Source: Ezakiella coagulans (GTDB taxonomy: Bacteria > Bacillota > Clostridia > Tissierellales > Peptoniphilaceae). Taken from it: DNA of 44,648 nucleotides. The translations under genes were made by a program, and so were the position numbers. Under the pieces are notes generated by a model. That model was not told the DNA's origin and did not search any database. It saw nothing but the letters and a program-made list of their open reading frames with translations. Numbering within the stretch: the first letter of the stretch is position 1; every line of letters starts with the position of its first letter. This document shows positions 23,855 through 31,484 of this stretch, one piece after another. The stretch lies in NCBI RefSeq assembly GCF_003096635.1, contig NZ_QEKV01000012.1, positions 1 through 44,648 on the forward strand, written 5' to 3'.

Positions 23855-25090
23855 ATGCGAAAGATTTTAAAAAGAAGTTATTCATATTTAAGAGAGCACA
23901 GATGGAAGGTTGTTTACGGGGTGATTCTCTCGCTTTTAAACACGGCTTTCGGGATTTTGTCGAGTTATTCTCTGAAGATTTTAATCGACGATGTTTTGAT
24001 GAAAAACAATGCGGAGTGGTTGTGGCCGCTTGAATTTGTTTTTATGGGCGTTGTGTTTTTCGGTGCGATTTTTATGATTTTGAGTGCGAAGGTTTTTAAT
24101 ACCGTTGCGGCAAAGTGTATGCTGAAAATTAAAGAGAAAACTTTCAAGCATTATCTCAAGATGAATTACGAGGACGCGACGACAATCGACAAGTCCGAGG
24201 TCACAAATGTGCTTACATACAGCATTGATTCGCTCGGAGATGTTTTGAGTTCGGGGATTCCGATGATGATTTCGTCGATAATTTCGATTGTGCTCATCGT
24301 CGGTGTGATGATTTATATAGATTACAGGCTCACGATTATCTCGATGTTTGTTTATCCACTTCTGATTTTCGTGAACAATATGTTGCAAAAGATTATAAGC
24401 AAGGAGCAGGACGTCTATTACGACAGAAGGCAGGATGTTTTGAAGGCGATTGACGACACGGTCAAATGCCGCGACGAGGTTTGGTCGTACAATCTTCTTG
24501 AGTCGGTGTCCGATGAATTTATGAAGAAGGCTAGAGCGCTCGAGAAGTCGAGAGTTCGGCTCATGGTCATCGGCGAGTTTCGCTCGCAGGCAAGTTGGGT
24601 TCTTATCATGGTGCCGTATCAAGCAATTCTCTACGGCATCGGCGGTATGTGGATGATAAAGACGGGAAATCCGACGCTTGGAACGCTCATGGTGTTTTCA
24701 AATTTTACAAACTATCTCATAAATCCGATTATGCGCCTTGTGAACATTTCGACCGACATCAGCCAAGCGGGTGTCAGTTTTGAAAAACTCGATGCATTCA
24801 CCGACAGAAAAGAGCAAAAGAGCGATTTCGATTATGCGAGCGACAGTCTTGCGAGCGCCAGAAACCTCAGTTTCAAATACAAAAACACCGACAGAAATAT
24901 TTTGTCAAATTTAGATTTTGACATAGGTCTTGGAAAGACGACAGTGCTTTGGGGCGAGAGCGGATCGGGGGACAGTGATATAATGATGACAGATACAATA
25001 AATCCATTAAAATCAAAGTTTAAAGGCTTCCACAAAACTTTTAAACAAGACGATTTAGGATTAAGTCTGTCATCTTTTTTATTAAATTAA
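23855..25090 (+). pseudogene. ABC exporter half-transporter, truncated at Walker A by ICE insertion
   Basis: This was a type I ABC exporter subunit (transmembrane domain plus ATPase). Residues 1-310 carry the six-span membrane domain with the usual helical extensions, and residues about 325-372 begin the nucleotide-binding domain. The native frame stops at GESGSG, exactly before the Lys-Ser/Thr of the P-loop. From 24971 the frame reads through about 39 foreign codons to a stop at 25090. The product cannot hydrolyse ATP. The ribosome site AAAGGAGGGG (23821-23830) is unusually far from ATG 23855, with a GGCGT/ACGCC hairpin in between. The rest of the gene should lie beyond the right end of the ICE, outside the window. 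Confidence 0.88.
24985..25085 (+). other. Structured ICE left-end leader
   Basis: GATGACAG at 24985-24992 can pair with CTGTCATC at 25067-25074, which is followed by a T-run, and GTTTAAA/TTTAAAC can pair inside the loop. It could be a terminator that insulates the ICE from the interrupted gene, or part of the recombination site. Confidence 0.4.
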
Positions 25091-25133
25091 CAAAAAAGAA
25101 AAGAAAACATAAGTAATAAGGATTGAAGAGAAT

Positions 25134-25424
25134 ATGATAATATTTAGAGTTTTTTTCAAAATCATATTGTTTCCTATTAGGATAGCGTTAAGTATCATAA
25201 TTCTATTTTTAACGTTTGTATTAGGACTCAGCACAATATTTTTCAAACTGATTTCATTTATCGCTATTATGGGATTTTTAGGATCTGTTTATCATGGAGA
25301 AAAAGCACTTGCTATAGATGCGTTTATACTAGCATATCTTTTTAGTCCTTATGGTTTACCAGTGCTAGGATATTTTATTATAGAAGTGATAGAAGGGGTG
25401 AATGAAAGAATAAAAGTAATTTAA
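25134..25424 (+). CDS. CD1845-like small ICE membrane protein
   Basis: The 96-residue protein is mostly hydrophobic, with three or four membrane segments and a short charged end. Its place at the left end of an ICE, before repA, and its FFKIILFPIRIALSIII start fit the CD1845 family of clostridial conjugative transposons. Its function is unknown. Confidence 0.6.
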   Translation: MIIFRVFFKIILFPIRIALSIIILFLTFVLGLSTIFFKLISFIAIMGFLGSVYHGEKALAIDAFILAYLFSPYGLPVLGYFIIEVIEGVNERIKVI

Positions 25425-25453
25425 ATATAAAAATAAATAGATTAAAACGATGA

Positions 25454-25488
25454 AAAAGAGATAGCAAAATCAAAGCTATCTCTTTTTA
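25454..25488 (+). terminator. Rho-independent terminator
   Basis: GAGATAGC and GCTATCTC form a stem with A's before and T's after it. It separates the membrane protein gene from repA. Confidence 0.85.
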
Positions 25489-25510
25489 TATGAAAAGAAA
25501 GGGGGTTATG

Positions 25511-26488
25511 ATGAAAGAAATAGTTAAATTTGAATACTATTATGGCAATGAATCAGAACAATATTCATTTTTTAGGATTCCCAAAACTTTATTCACCGAC
25601 TTAAATTTTAAAAAACTATCCGTAGAAGCAAAAATTCTTTATGGAATTCTACTCGATAGAATGAGCTTGTCAATTAAGAATAAATGGTTAGATGAAGAAA
25701 ACAAGGTATACATTATCTATACCATAGAAGAAATTATGGAAGTATTAAATTGGGGGAGAAATAAATCGGTCAAAGTAATGAAAGAAATTGAAGAGATAGG
25801 ATTATTAGAAAAAAAGAGGTTAGGACTTGGAAAGCCAAATTTACTCTATGTAAAGAACTTTATTTACACAGAAAATAATAAAACTACAGAAGTTTCAAAA
25901 GCAAACCTCAAGAAGTTTAAAAAACAAACTTCAGGAAGTTTAGAAAACAAACCTCAAGAAGTTTCAAAAGAGGACTCTAATAATACTAATATTAATAATA
26001 CTGAAACTAATAATACTGATTTTAATAATACCACCCCCATATCCCCCTTAGAAAAGCTAGGAGAAAAATCAAAAAAAACTTTGGAGGAGGAAGAATTAAA
26101 AGAAACTATAAAAAAGAATATATCTTATGAAATCTTTGAAAAAGTAAGAATAGAAGAAAAGAAGCAAGTAGATGTAATGATAAATGTACTTGTAAAAGCC
26201 TTAACTAGCTTTACAAACATTAAAATAGGAGGGAGGCATATATCCAATGAAAATTTTAAAGAAAAATTTCTAAGTCTTAACTATAAACACATAGACTATG
26301 TTTTGAAATACCTAAGAGAAAATGCTCCAAAGGATATTAGAAACATTAATGCTTATCTACTGACTCTCTTATACAATGCAGATGAAAATATTAGAAACAT
26401 AGAAGTCATAAAGAGAGAAGATCAGAAAAGAGAAAACTATGACTATAGTAACGATGAGGATATATGGAGAGAAATTTTAAATACTTGA
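25511..26488 (+). CDS. repA: RepA_N family replication initiator protein
   Basis: The initiator binds the ICE origin and allows plasmid-like replication of the excised circle. The N-terminal 110 residues match the RepA_N winged-helix domain (FEYYYGNESEQYSFFRIPK, LSVEAKILYGILLDRMSLS, YIIYTIEEIMEVL). The middle (about 120-180) is an Asn/Thr/Lys-rich linker encoded by tandem iterons and an AT-rich tract. The C-terminal domain (about 200-325) is alpha-helical and host-adapting in this family. ATG 25511 is chosen, with a GGGGG ribosome site five bases upstream; ATG 25508 and 25490 are also in frame. The 3' end is followed 14 bp later by the DnaC-like gene. Confidence 0.88.
   Translation: MKEIVKFEYYYGNESEQYSFFRIPKTLFTDLNFKKLSVEAKILYGILLDRMSLSIKNKWLDEENKVYIIYTIEEIMEVLNWGRNKSVKVMKEIEEIGLLEKKRLGLGKPNLLYVKNFIYTENNKTTEVSKANLKKFKKQTSGSLENKPQEVSKEDSNNTNINNTETNNTDFNNTTPISPLEKLGEKSKKTLEEEELKETIKKNISYEIFEKVRIEEKKQVDVMINVLVKALTSFTNIKIGGRHISNENFKEKFLSLNYKHIDYVLKYLRENAPKDIRNINAYLLTLLYNADENIRNIEVIKREDQKRENYDYSNDEDIWREILNT
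25883..26034 (+). repeat. Four iterons plus AT-rich tract inside repA (probable oriV)
   Basis: Four direct repeats with core CTCAAGAAGTTT and a 22-23 bp period lie at 25883-25904, 25905-25927, 25928-25950 and 25951-25973. A 60 bp tract of TAATAATACT-type repeats follows immediately. In RepA_N plasmids the replication origin is known to lie within the rep gene, with iterons followed by easily melted DNA, which is what is seen here. Confidence 0.78.
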
Positions 26489-26502
26489 TAGGAGAGGAGC
26501 AT

Positions 26503-27360
26503 ATGGAATTAATAAAAGAAATCCTAGAACAGAAAATAAAAAATGCAGAAACAAATAGTCCATCAAAAGATGAAGAAAATAGGAGTTATATAGATCAAGA
26601 AACAGGATTAAAATATTGTGCAAAATGTAAAACACCAATTGAAAAAGAAATAGACTTCTTTGGAGAAATAAAAAAAGTTGGTATTTTATGTCAATGTAAA
26701 AAAGAAAGACAAAAATTAGAGGAAGAAAAAAGAAAAGAAAATAAAAGGCTTTTAAAAATTGAACACTTAAAAAAAGAGTGTTTTTCTGATCCTATCTTAT
26801 TAAATTGGAATTTTAAAAATATGGACAAAGATAGTGAGCATGAAAAAGTAGCAAAAAATTATGTGGAAAAATTTGATGAAATATATGAAAATAATATAGG
26901 ATTAATTCTCATAGGGAATGTGGGATGTGGAAAAACATATCTTGCAAGTGCTATAGCAAATGCTTTACTAGAAAAAGAAATATCAGTCAAAATGACAAAT
27001 TTTTCAGTAATTTTAAATGATATGACTAACTTTGAGATTGATAAGAGTAAGTATATAGATAACCTAAATCATAAGAAACTATTAATTATTGATGATTTTG
27101 GAATGGAAAGAGATACAGATTTTGCAGCTGAGCATATCTTTAACATAATAGATAGTAGATATAGAAGTGGGAAACCTCTAATTATAACAACAAACTTAAA
27201 TATATCAGCTTTAACTAATCCTGAAACTATAAAAGATAAAAGAATTTACTCAAGGATACTTGAAATATGCAGTCCCATTATATTTACAGGAGAAAATAGA
27301 AGAATAGAAAAAATGAAGGAGAAATCAAAATTAGCCTATGAAATATTAAAAAAAGAATGA
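26503..27360 (+). CDS. DnaC/IstB-like AAA+ ATPase
   Basis: The 285-residue protein is likely the helicase loader used with RepA for ICE replication. It has a possible zinc knuckle near residues 40-70 (CAKC, then CQC), a charged coiled-coil stretch, Walker A GNVGCGKT, Walker B LLIIDDFGME, and a sensor ITTNLN. ATG 26503 with GAGAGGAG upstream is chosen over an in-frame start inside repA. It is spaced closely between repA and pcfB. Confidence 0.85.
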   Translation: MELIKEILEQKIKNAETNSPSKDEENRSYIDQETGLKYCAKCKTPIEKEIDFFGEIKKVGILCQCKKERQKLEEEKRKENKRLLKIEHLKKECFSDPILLNWNFKNMDKDSEHEKVAKNYVEKFDEIYENNIGLILIGNVGCGKTYLASAIANALLEKEISVKMTNFSVILNDMTNFEIDKSKYIDNLNHKKLLIIDDFGMERDTDFAAEHIFNIIDSRYRSGKPLIITTNLNISALTNPETIKDKRIYSRILEICSPIIFTGENRRIEKMKEKSKLAYEILKKE

Positions 27361-27374
27361 AAGTAGGTGAGTGA

Positions 27375-27866
27375 ATGCAAAATGATGATATAAATAGCAG
27401 AACAATAGCCATAGTAAAAAAAGCGGGGATAGTTACAGCCAAGCAAGTTATAAATTTGATGAAGAAAATATTAGAAATAAATAAACATAAAGCGCAGACA
27501 GAACAGTCAAGACCCTTAGAAAAATTTAAAAAAGTAAAAGTAAAAGATCTTGTAAAAAAAGGTAAAGTAGAAACCTTAGAATTAAATGACATAGACTTAA
27601 AAGCATTGAAAAAAGAATTAAAAAGATATGGGGTGAAATTTTCCATAAAGAAAGATTTAGAAAATGGAAACAACATTATCTTTTTTCAAGCAAAAGATAT
27701 AAAAGTGATGGAACAAGCTTTTAAAAAGACAGTCCAGAAATTTACTAAAGATAAGTCAAGAAAAAGAAAATCTGTAATAGAAAGGCTTAATAACTTCAAG
27801 GATAAAGTCAAAGATACTATTGACAGAGATAAGGTTAAACATAAGCATCAGGAACAAAGTTTATAA
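27375..27866 (+). CDS. PcfB family (DUF3801) conjugation protein
   Basis: The 163-residue basic protein matches the PcfB/DUF3801 family. It has an N-terminal helix region ending VTAKQVINLMKKIL, then the conserved core (KVKVKDLVKKG, LKALKKELKRYGVKFSIKKD, IIFFQAKD), then a Lys-rich tail. PcfB is a relaxosome or coupling accessory of conjugative systems, first studied in enterococcal pCF10. It sits just before virD4 remnants as in related ICEs. Confidence 0.82.
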   Translation: MQNDDINSRTIAIVKKAGIVTAKQVINLMKKILEINKHKAQTEQSRPLEKFKKVKVKDLVKKGKVETLELNDIDLKALKKELKRYGVKFSIKKDLENGNNIIFFQAKDIKVMEQAFKKTVQKFTKDKSRKRKSVIERLNNFKDKVKDTIDRDKVKHKHQEQSL

Positions 27867-27905
27867 TAAAAGCACTTAGATATATAATATATATGATGAG
27901 AAGGC

Positions 27906-28044
27906 ATGAATAGCTTTATTGTTGAATACTATGAAAAAGAAGATGGAATCATCCAGTAGAAGAATTTCTCTTATCTATAGATAAAAAATGAGAACAGAAG
28001 CATTAGGGAAAAAACTAAAAAATACCTTTGAAAGTAAAATATAA
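27906..28044 (+). pseudogene. Decayed RelE/ParE-like (Gp49-type) toxin gene
   Basis: Joining three frames gives a recognisable N-terminus of this toxin family: MNSFIVEYYEKEDG, then PVEEFLLSIDKK, then MRTEALGKKLKNTFESKI. Each change of frame is accompanied by an in-frame stop, and the catalytic C-terminal part is absent. Toxin genes of this type are usual between pcfB and virD4 in related ICEs. No antitoxin gene is seen next to it. Confidence 0.55.
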
Positions 28045-28062
28045 GTATAATGGTGGTTTAAA

Positions 28063-28269
28063 ATGACAAATAAAAGAATATGTCCCATATGTAACTCAAA
28101 GATGAAGCAACAGTTTATAGGTCTATTACATTGCAAGTGTGGTATAAGCTATCATAGAGATTTAGGATATTTTAAAAGAAATGAGAATATGATTTTTGTC
28201 TTGGAAAGAAAAAAGATAGGTAAAAAAATAAAACAAGTTCCAGTAATAATATATAAAAAAGATAAATAA
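28063..28269 (+). CDS. Small zinc-ribbon-like protein
   Basis: The 68-residue protein has CPIC near the N-terminus and CKCG about 15 residues later, a likely four-cysteine zinc site, followed by a Lys-rich tail. GGTGG precedes the ATG. I do not recognise a named family. It may be an ICE accessory or a remnant of a larger protein. Confidence 0.5.
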   Translation: MTNKRICPICNSKMKQQFIGLLHCKCGISYHRDLGYFKRNENMIFVLERKKIGKKIKQVPVIIYKKDK

Positions 28270-28278
28270 GATACTAAT

Positions 28279-28304
28279 GGGTAGAGAAATCTACTCTTTT
28301 TTAT
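28279..28304 (+). terminator. Probable Rho-independent terminator
   Basis: GGGTAGA and TCTACTC form a short stem with a four-base loop, followed by six T's, just before virD4. Confidence 0.65.
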
Positions 28305-28313
28305 GGAGAGGAA

Positions 28314-28667
28314 GTGATTAATTCGAAAATACTAAATGAAATAATAAAAGATATAAAAAATGTTTTTAAGATAAGAGATAAGAAGAAATTTGTATTAGAA
28401 AATCTTCCTTACCTCTTATTTTTTTATATAGGAAATATCTTTGCAAGCCATGTCAACTCTTATGTAGGAGGAGATATAATAGATAGAATTCTAGTAGCTT
28501 TTAGTCAAATAGATACTTTAAAATATATTCCATCATTAAAAATAAAAAATCTGATACCCGGTCTAATTCTATCAGTAGTTATTAAGTTAATCCTTATACA
28601 GAAAAAGAAAAAAGCAAAAAAGTTTAGAGAGGGCAGAGAATATGGATCGGCAAGATGGGTTGCATAA
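28314..28667 (+). pseudogene. VirD4-type coupling protein, N-terminal fragment
   Basis: GTG 28314, behind a GGAGAGGAAG-like site, starts a protein with a membrane span, a periplasmic-type loop and a second span, ending in REGREYGSARW, the conserved junction before the cytoplasmic ATPase domain of ICE VirD4 proteins. The native sequence stops at 28659; Val-Ala-stop comes from the inserted element. The next native codons resume at 34163, in frame (W-G-N-E-K-D-I-E-P-Y). The coupling protein links the relaxosome to the transfer channel, so this break should block ICE transfer unless the element excises. Confidence 0.85.
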
Positions 28668-28717
28668 TATTAACTGTAAAGGAGTGATATATAGACACAA
28701 AAAAGGAGGATAAAGCA

Positions 28718-30556
28718 ATGATGGAATATGCAACCAAAATCACTGCGCTGTACTCCCGCCTTTCAGTTGGTGATGAGGATAGGGACGGGGGAGAAAGCAA
28801 CAGTATTGTAAACCAAAAGGCATTTTTAGAGAGATACGCAAGACAGCACAAGCTGATGAATATCCGTCACTATATCGACGATGATGAAAGCGGTAGGTTC
28901 TTTGACCGCTCCGCCTATACACAGATGATAAGCGATGTGGAAAACGGCAAAATCGGTATTGTCATCATGAAAGATATGACAAGATGGGGAAGAGATTATC
29001 TTCAAGTAGGAAATGCAATGGAGATATTCAGACGAAACAATGTACGCTTTATTGCAATCAACAACGGTATTGACAGCAAAGACCAAAATACATTGGAATT
29101 TGCCCCCTTTATCAATATTATGTCCGAATGGTATGCAAGAGACATCAGTAAGAAAGTAACAACAGGCATTAAGACCAAAGGAGCAAGCGGAAAGCCTGTT
29201 GCAACAGAAGCCCCATACGGCTATATAAAAGACTCAAACAACAAAGATTATTGGATCGTCGATAAAGAAGCTGCCAAAGTCGTAAAACTCATTTTTACGC
29301 TCTTTATGGAGGGGAAAAACCGCAATCAGATAGCCGTTTACTTGAAAGAAAAAGAAATACTAACCCCAACCTTTTATATGAAACAGCAAGACAGAGGAAC
29401 AGCGAAAAATAAAAAGCTGAATGAAGAAAACCGCTATAACTGGAACAAAGCAACCCTAACACGCATACTGAAAAGGCAGGAGTATTGTGGCGATGTAGTC
29501 AACTTCAAAACTGAAAAGCATTATAAAGATAAGCGAAACCATTATGTAGATAAAGACAAGTGGCAAATAATCCCTGATGTACACGAACCAATCATAGATA
29601 GAATTACCTTTGAAAATGTACAAAGGATATTAAAAAACGCACCTGTAAAAAGACCAAACGGAGACGGAGAAATCCACGCACTATCGGGACTGATGTATTG
29701 CAAAGATTGCGGTACAAAAATGCACATACGCACCATACACAAAAGCGGAAAAGTACAGCATGTAACCTATTGTAGTGAATACGCTAAAGGTAAAGCCAAA
29801 CACCCGAAATGTAATTCTCCCCACCGTATTGATGTCGATGATGTGATGGAAAATCTCACAGAGGTCTTGCGAAAGATAGCACAGTATTCATTAGCAAATA
29901 AAGAAGAATTTGAGGTATTGGTAAAAAGCAGTCTTGCCAAAGAACAGACAGAAGAAATCAAGAAACAGCAAAATCGTATCCCTCAAATCACAGACAGAAT
30001 GGAACAGATAGAAAGAGTGATGAATAAGCTGTATGAGGACAATGCACTGGGAAATATCGAGGTAAAACGCTATGAATTACTATCAAGGAAGTATGCAGAA
30101 GAATATTACACTTTGAAAGCGGAACAGGAAGAAATAGAGGAACGCTTATCTGAATTTGAAAATGCTAATCAAAGAGCAAAGAACTTTATCAATCTTGCAG
30201 AAAGCTACTCAGATTTTGAAGAACTTACCCCTACCGCCATCAATGAATTTATCAGTAAAATTGTAGTGCATGAGCGAGATGTCAAAAGAGCAAAATATGC
30301 CGTTCAGAGAATAGAAGTGTATTTCAACTATATCGGAAAATTTGAAAATGAACTCACAAAAGAAATAGAGCCGACAGAACAGGAAATGATACAGATGAGA
30401 GAAGAAATCGAAGAAGCTAAGAAAGAAAAATCAAGAGCATATCATAGGGCATATTCCAAAGAATACCGAGCTAAAAATCTTGAAAAGTTTAGAGAATACG
30501 AACGAATAAAAGCACGAGAATATAGAGCAAGAAAGAAGCTACAAGCAACAACCTAA
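28718..30556 (+). CDS. Large serine recombinase (TndX/TnpX-like) of the 5.5 kb element
   Basis: This 612-residue enzyme cuts and rejoins DNA to insert and excise the element. Residues 8-160 are the resolvase catalytic domain with the nucleophile Ser16 in ALYSRLS. Residues about 170-290 are the recombinase domain. A zinc ribbon follows (CKDCG, then two later cysteines), then a long coiled coil (about 390-480), the DUF4368-type region, and a basic Arg/Lys-rich tail. AAAGGAGG lies eight bases before ATG 28718; ATG 28721 is also possible. It is the first gene at the left end of its element, as is usual for this group. Confidence 0.93.
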   Translation: MMEYATKITALYSRLSVGDEDRDGGESNSIVNQKAFLERYARQHKLMNIRHYIDDDESGRFFDRSAYTQMISDVENGKIGIVIMKDMTRWGRDYLQVGNAMEIFRRNNVRFIAINNGIDSKDQNTLEFAPFINIMSEWYARDISKKVTTGIKTKGASGKPVATEAPYGYIKDSNNKDYWIVDKEAAKVVKLIFTLFMEGKNRNQIAVYLKEKEILTPTFYMKQQDRGTAKNKKLNEENRYNWNKATLTRILKRQEYCGDVVNFKTEKHYKDKRNHYVDKDKWQIIPDVHEPIIDRITFENVQRILKNAPVKRPNGDGEIHALSGLMYCKDCGTKMHIRTIHKSGKVQHVTYCSEYAKGKAKHPKCNSPHRIDVDDVMENLTEVLRKIAQYSLANKEEFEVLVKSSLAKEQTEEIKKQQNRIPQITDRMEQIERVMNKLYEDNALGNIEVKRYELLSRKYAEEYYTLKAEQEEIEERLSEFENANQRAKNFINLAESYSDFEELTPTAINEFISKIVVHERDVKRAKYAVQRIEVYFNYIGKFENELTKEIEPTEQEMIQMREEIEEAKKEKSRAYHRAYSKEYRAKNLEKFREYERIKAREYRARKKLQATT

Positions 30557-30594
30557 AATCAAGACCTAAAAATAAATATCAACCAATACGAAAA

Positions 30595-30627
30595 GAGGTT
30601 TCCTAAATCACAGGAAATCTTTTTTTG
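30595..30627 (+). terminator. Rho-independent terminator after the recombinase
   Basis: GGTTTCCT and AGGAAATC form a stem, followed by seven T's. Confidence 0.8.
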
Positions 30628-30649
30628 TGCAAGTCGAAAGGAGGATTGA

Positions 30650-30847
30650 ATGACAGAAAAACAAGAAGTACAGAACGATGAAATACAGACAGTAAAAGAA
30701 CAGACCATACCCCAAAAACCTAACAATATCATGATAAAAAAGATTAGAGGAAAAACTTTTGTAACAGAGATATATTTTGACCCAAACAGTAAGGATACAT
30801 TTCAAGATAAGCTGTTAAAGGTAGTGAAATCGGAACGGAAAGAATAG
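30650..30847 (+). CDS. TnpW-like transposon-encoded protein
   Basis: The 65-residue protein has an acidic, Gln/Glu-rich N-terminus and a C-terminal motif (IMIKKIRGKTFVTEIYF, then KDTFQDKLLKVV) like the small TnpW proteins of Tn4451-type mobilizable transposons. Its place between the recombinase and the mobilization genes agrees. AAAGGAGG precedes the ATG. The role is unknown. Confidence 0.65.
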   Translation: MTEKQEVQNDEIQTVKEQTIPQKPNNIMIKKIRGKTFVTEIYFDPNSKDTFQDKLLKVVKSERKE

Positions 30848-30859
30848 ACAAAATAAGAG

Positions 30860-30890
30860 CAGTAAATCAAATCGGTTTGCTGTTTTTTCT
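30860..30890 (+). terminator. Probable Rho-independent terminator
   Basis: GCAGTAAATC and GGTTTGCTG form a stem with G-T pairs, followed by six T's. A similar AAATC/GGTTT hairpin ends the element's last gene. Confidence 0.7.
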
Positions 30891-30923
30891 TTGCTCAAAA
30901 ATAGAAAGAGAGGAAAACAGAAA

Positions 30924-31244
30924 ATGAAAAATATAGATGAAAAAATTTTAATGGCAGAAGAAGAAATTAAGCAGTTACAAAACAAAAGAAAAAAGCTCAT
31001 CAGTCAGCAGAAACAGGAAGAAAGAAAAAAGAGAGATAAAAGGATATATGAAAAAGGAGCAGTCTTTGAAAGTATCTTTACCGAAAGCAAGGGTTTTACC
31101 AAAGATGAATTCTATCAGCTAATCACATTCCCAAATATCAAAGAGTTAGTCAATCAAAAAATCCTAAAAATCATAGAGAAGCGAGAACAAAGCGAAAACA
31201 AAATTATAGAAACACAAGAGGAAGAAATGAACACAGAGGAATAG
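30924..31244 (+). CDS. DUF3847 family mobilization accessory protein
   Basis: The 106-residue protein is highly charged and helical: a coiled coil at residues 1-45 (EEEIKQLQNKRKKLISQQK), then a globular piece with GFTKDEFYQLITFPNIKELV. DUF3847 proteins are typically encoded just upstream of MobA/MobL relaxases and probably help at oriT. ATG 30924 is preferred over a TTG at 30891, which lies in the preceding terminator. oriT follows directly. Confidence 0.7.
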   Translation: MKNIDEKILMAEEEIKQLQNKRKKLISQQKQEERKKRDKRIYEKGAVFESIFTESKGFTKDEFYQLITFPNIKELVNQKILKIIEKREQSENKIIETQEEEMNTEE

Positions 31245-31380
31245 TCCCTTGTTTACAAGGGCGCACTTATACACCCTAAAGGGTGTGTGCGTTCTCCGAA
31301 GGCTCTTAGCAGAGGGCATATCAGCTAACGCTGATACAGGGGAGCTACACTCCCCTACGGAAATAAATTTCCTACCCCTT
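31244..31380 (-). other. Probable oriT with RSF1010-type nic core
   Basis: On the minus strand, TAAGTGCGCCCT occurs at 31258-31269. This is identical to the nic core of RSF1010/MOBQ plasmids. As in RSF1010, an inverted repeat (ACACCCT/AGGGTGT, 31271-31286) lies directly 5' of it on the nicked strand. The expected nick is between the G and C of GCG-CCC. Further hairpins (CCCTTGT/ACAAGGG on the other side, TATCAGC/GCTGATA, AGGGGAG/CTCCCCT) fill the region. It lies between the DUF3847 and relaxase genes. Confidence 0.82.
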
Positions 31381-31395
31381 GTGTACTTCCCAAAA

Positions 31396-31424
31396 GAAAT
31401 CGGATAAAAGCTATCCGATTTTTT
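31396..31424 (+). terminator. Rho-independent terminator before the relaxase gene
   Basis: AATCGGAT and ATCCGATT form a perfect stem, followed by T's. Confidence 0.8.
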
Positions 31425-31484
31425 TAGGAAGTCTTATCTATCGCCACCATATCCATATAAGAAAAAAAAAGGAGGTTTTTAGCT

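Noticed and set aside
25883-25973. The four 23 bp repeats as a CRISPR array
   Set aside because: They are back to back without spacers, in frame inside repA, and fit iterons.
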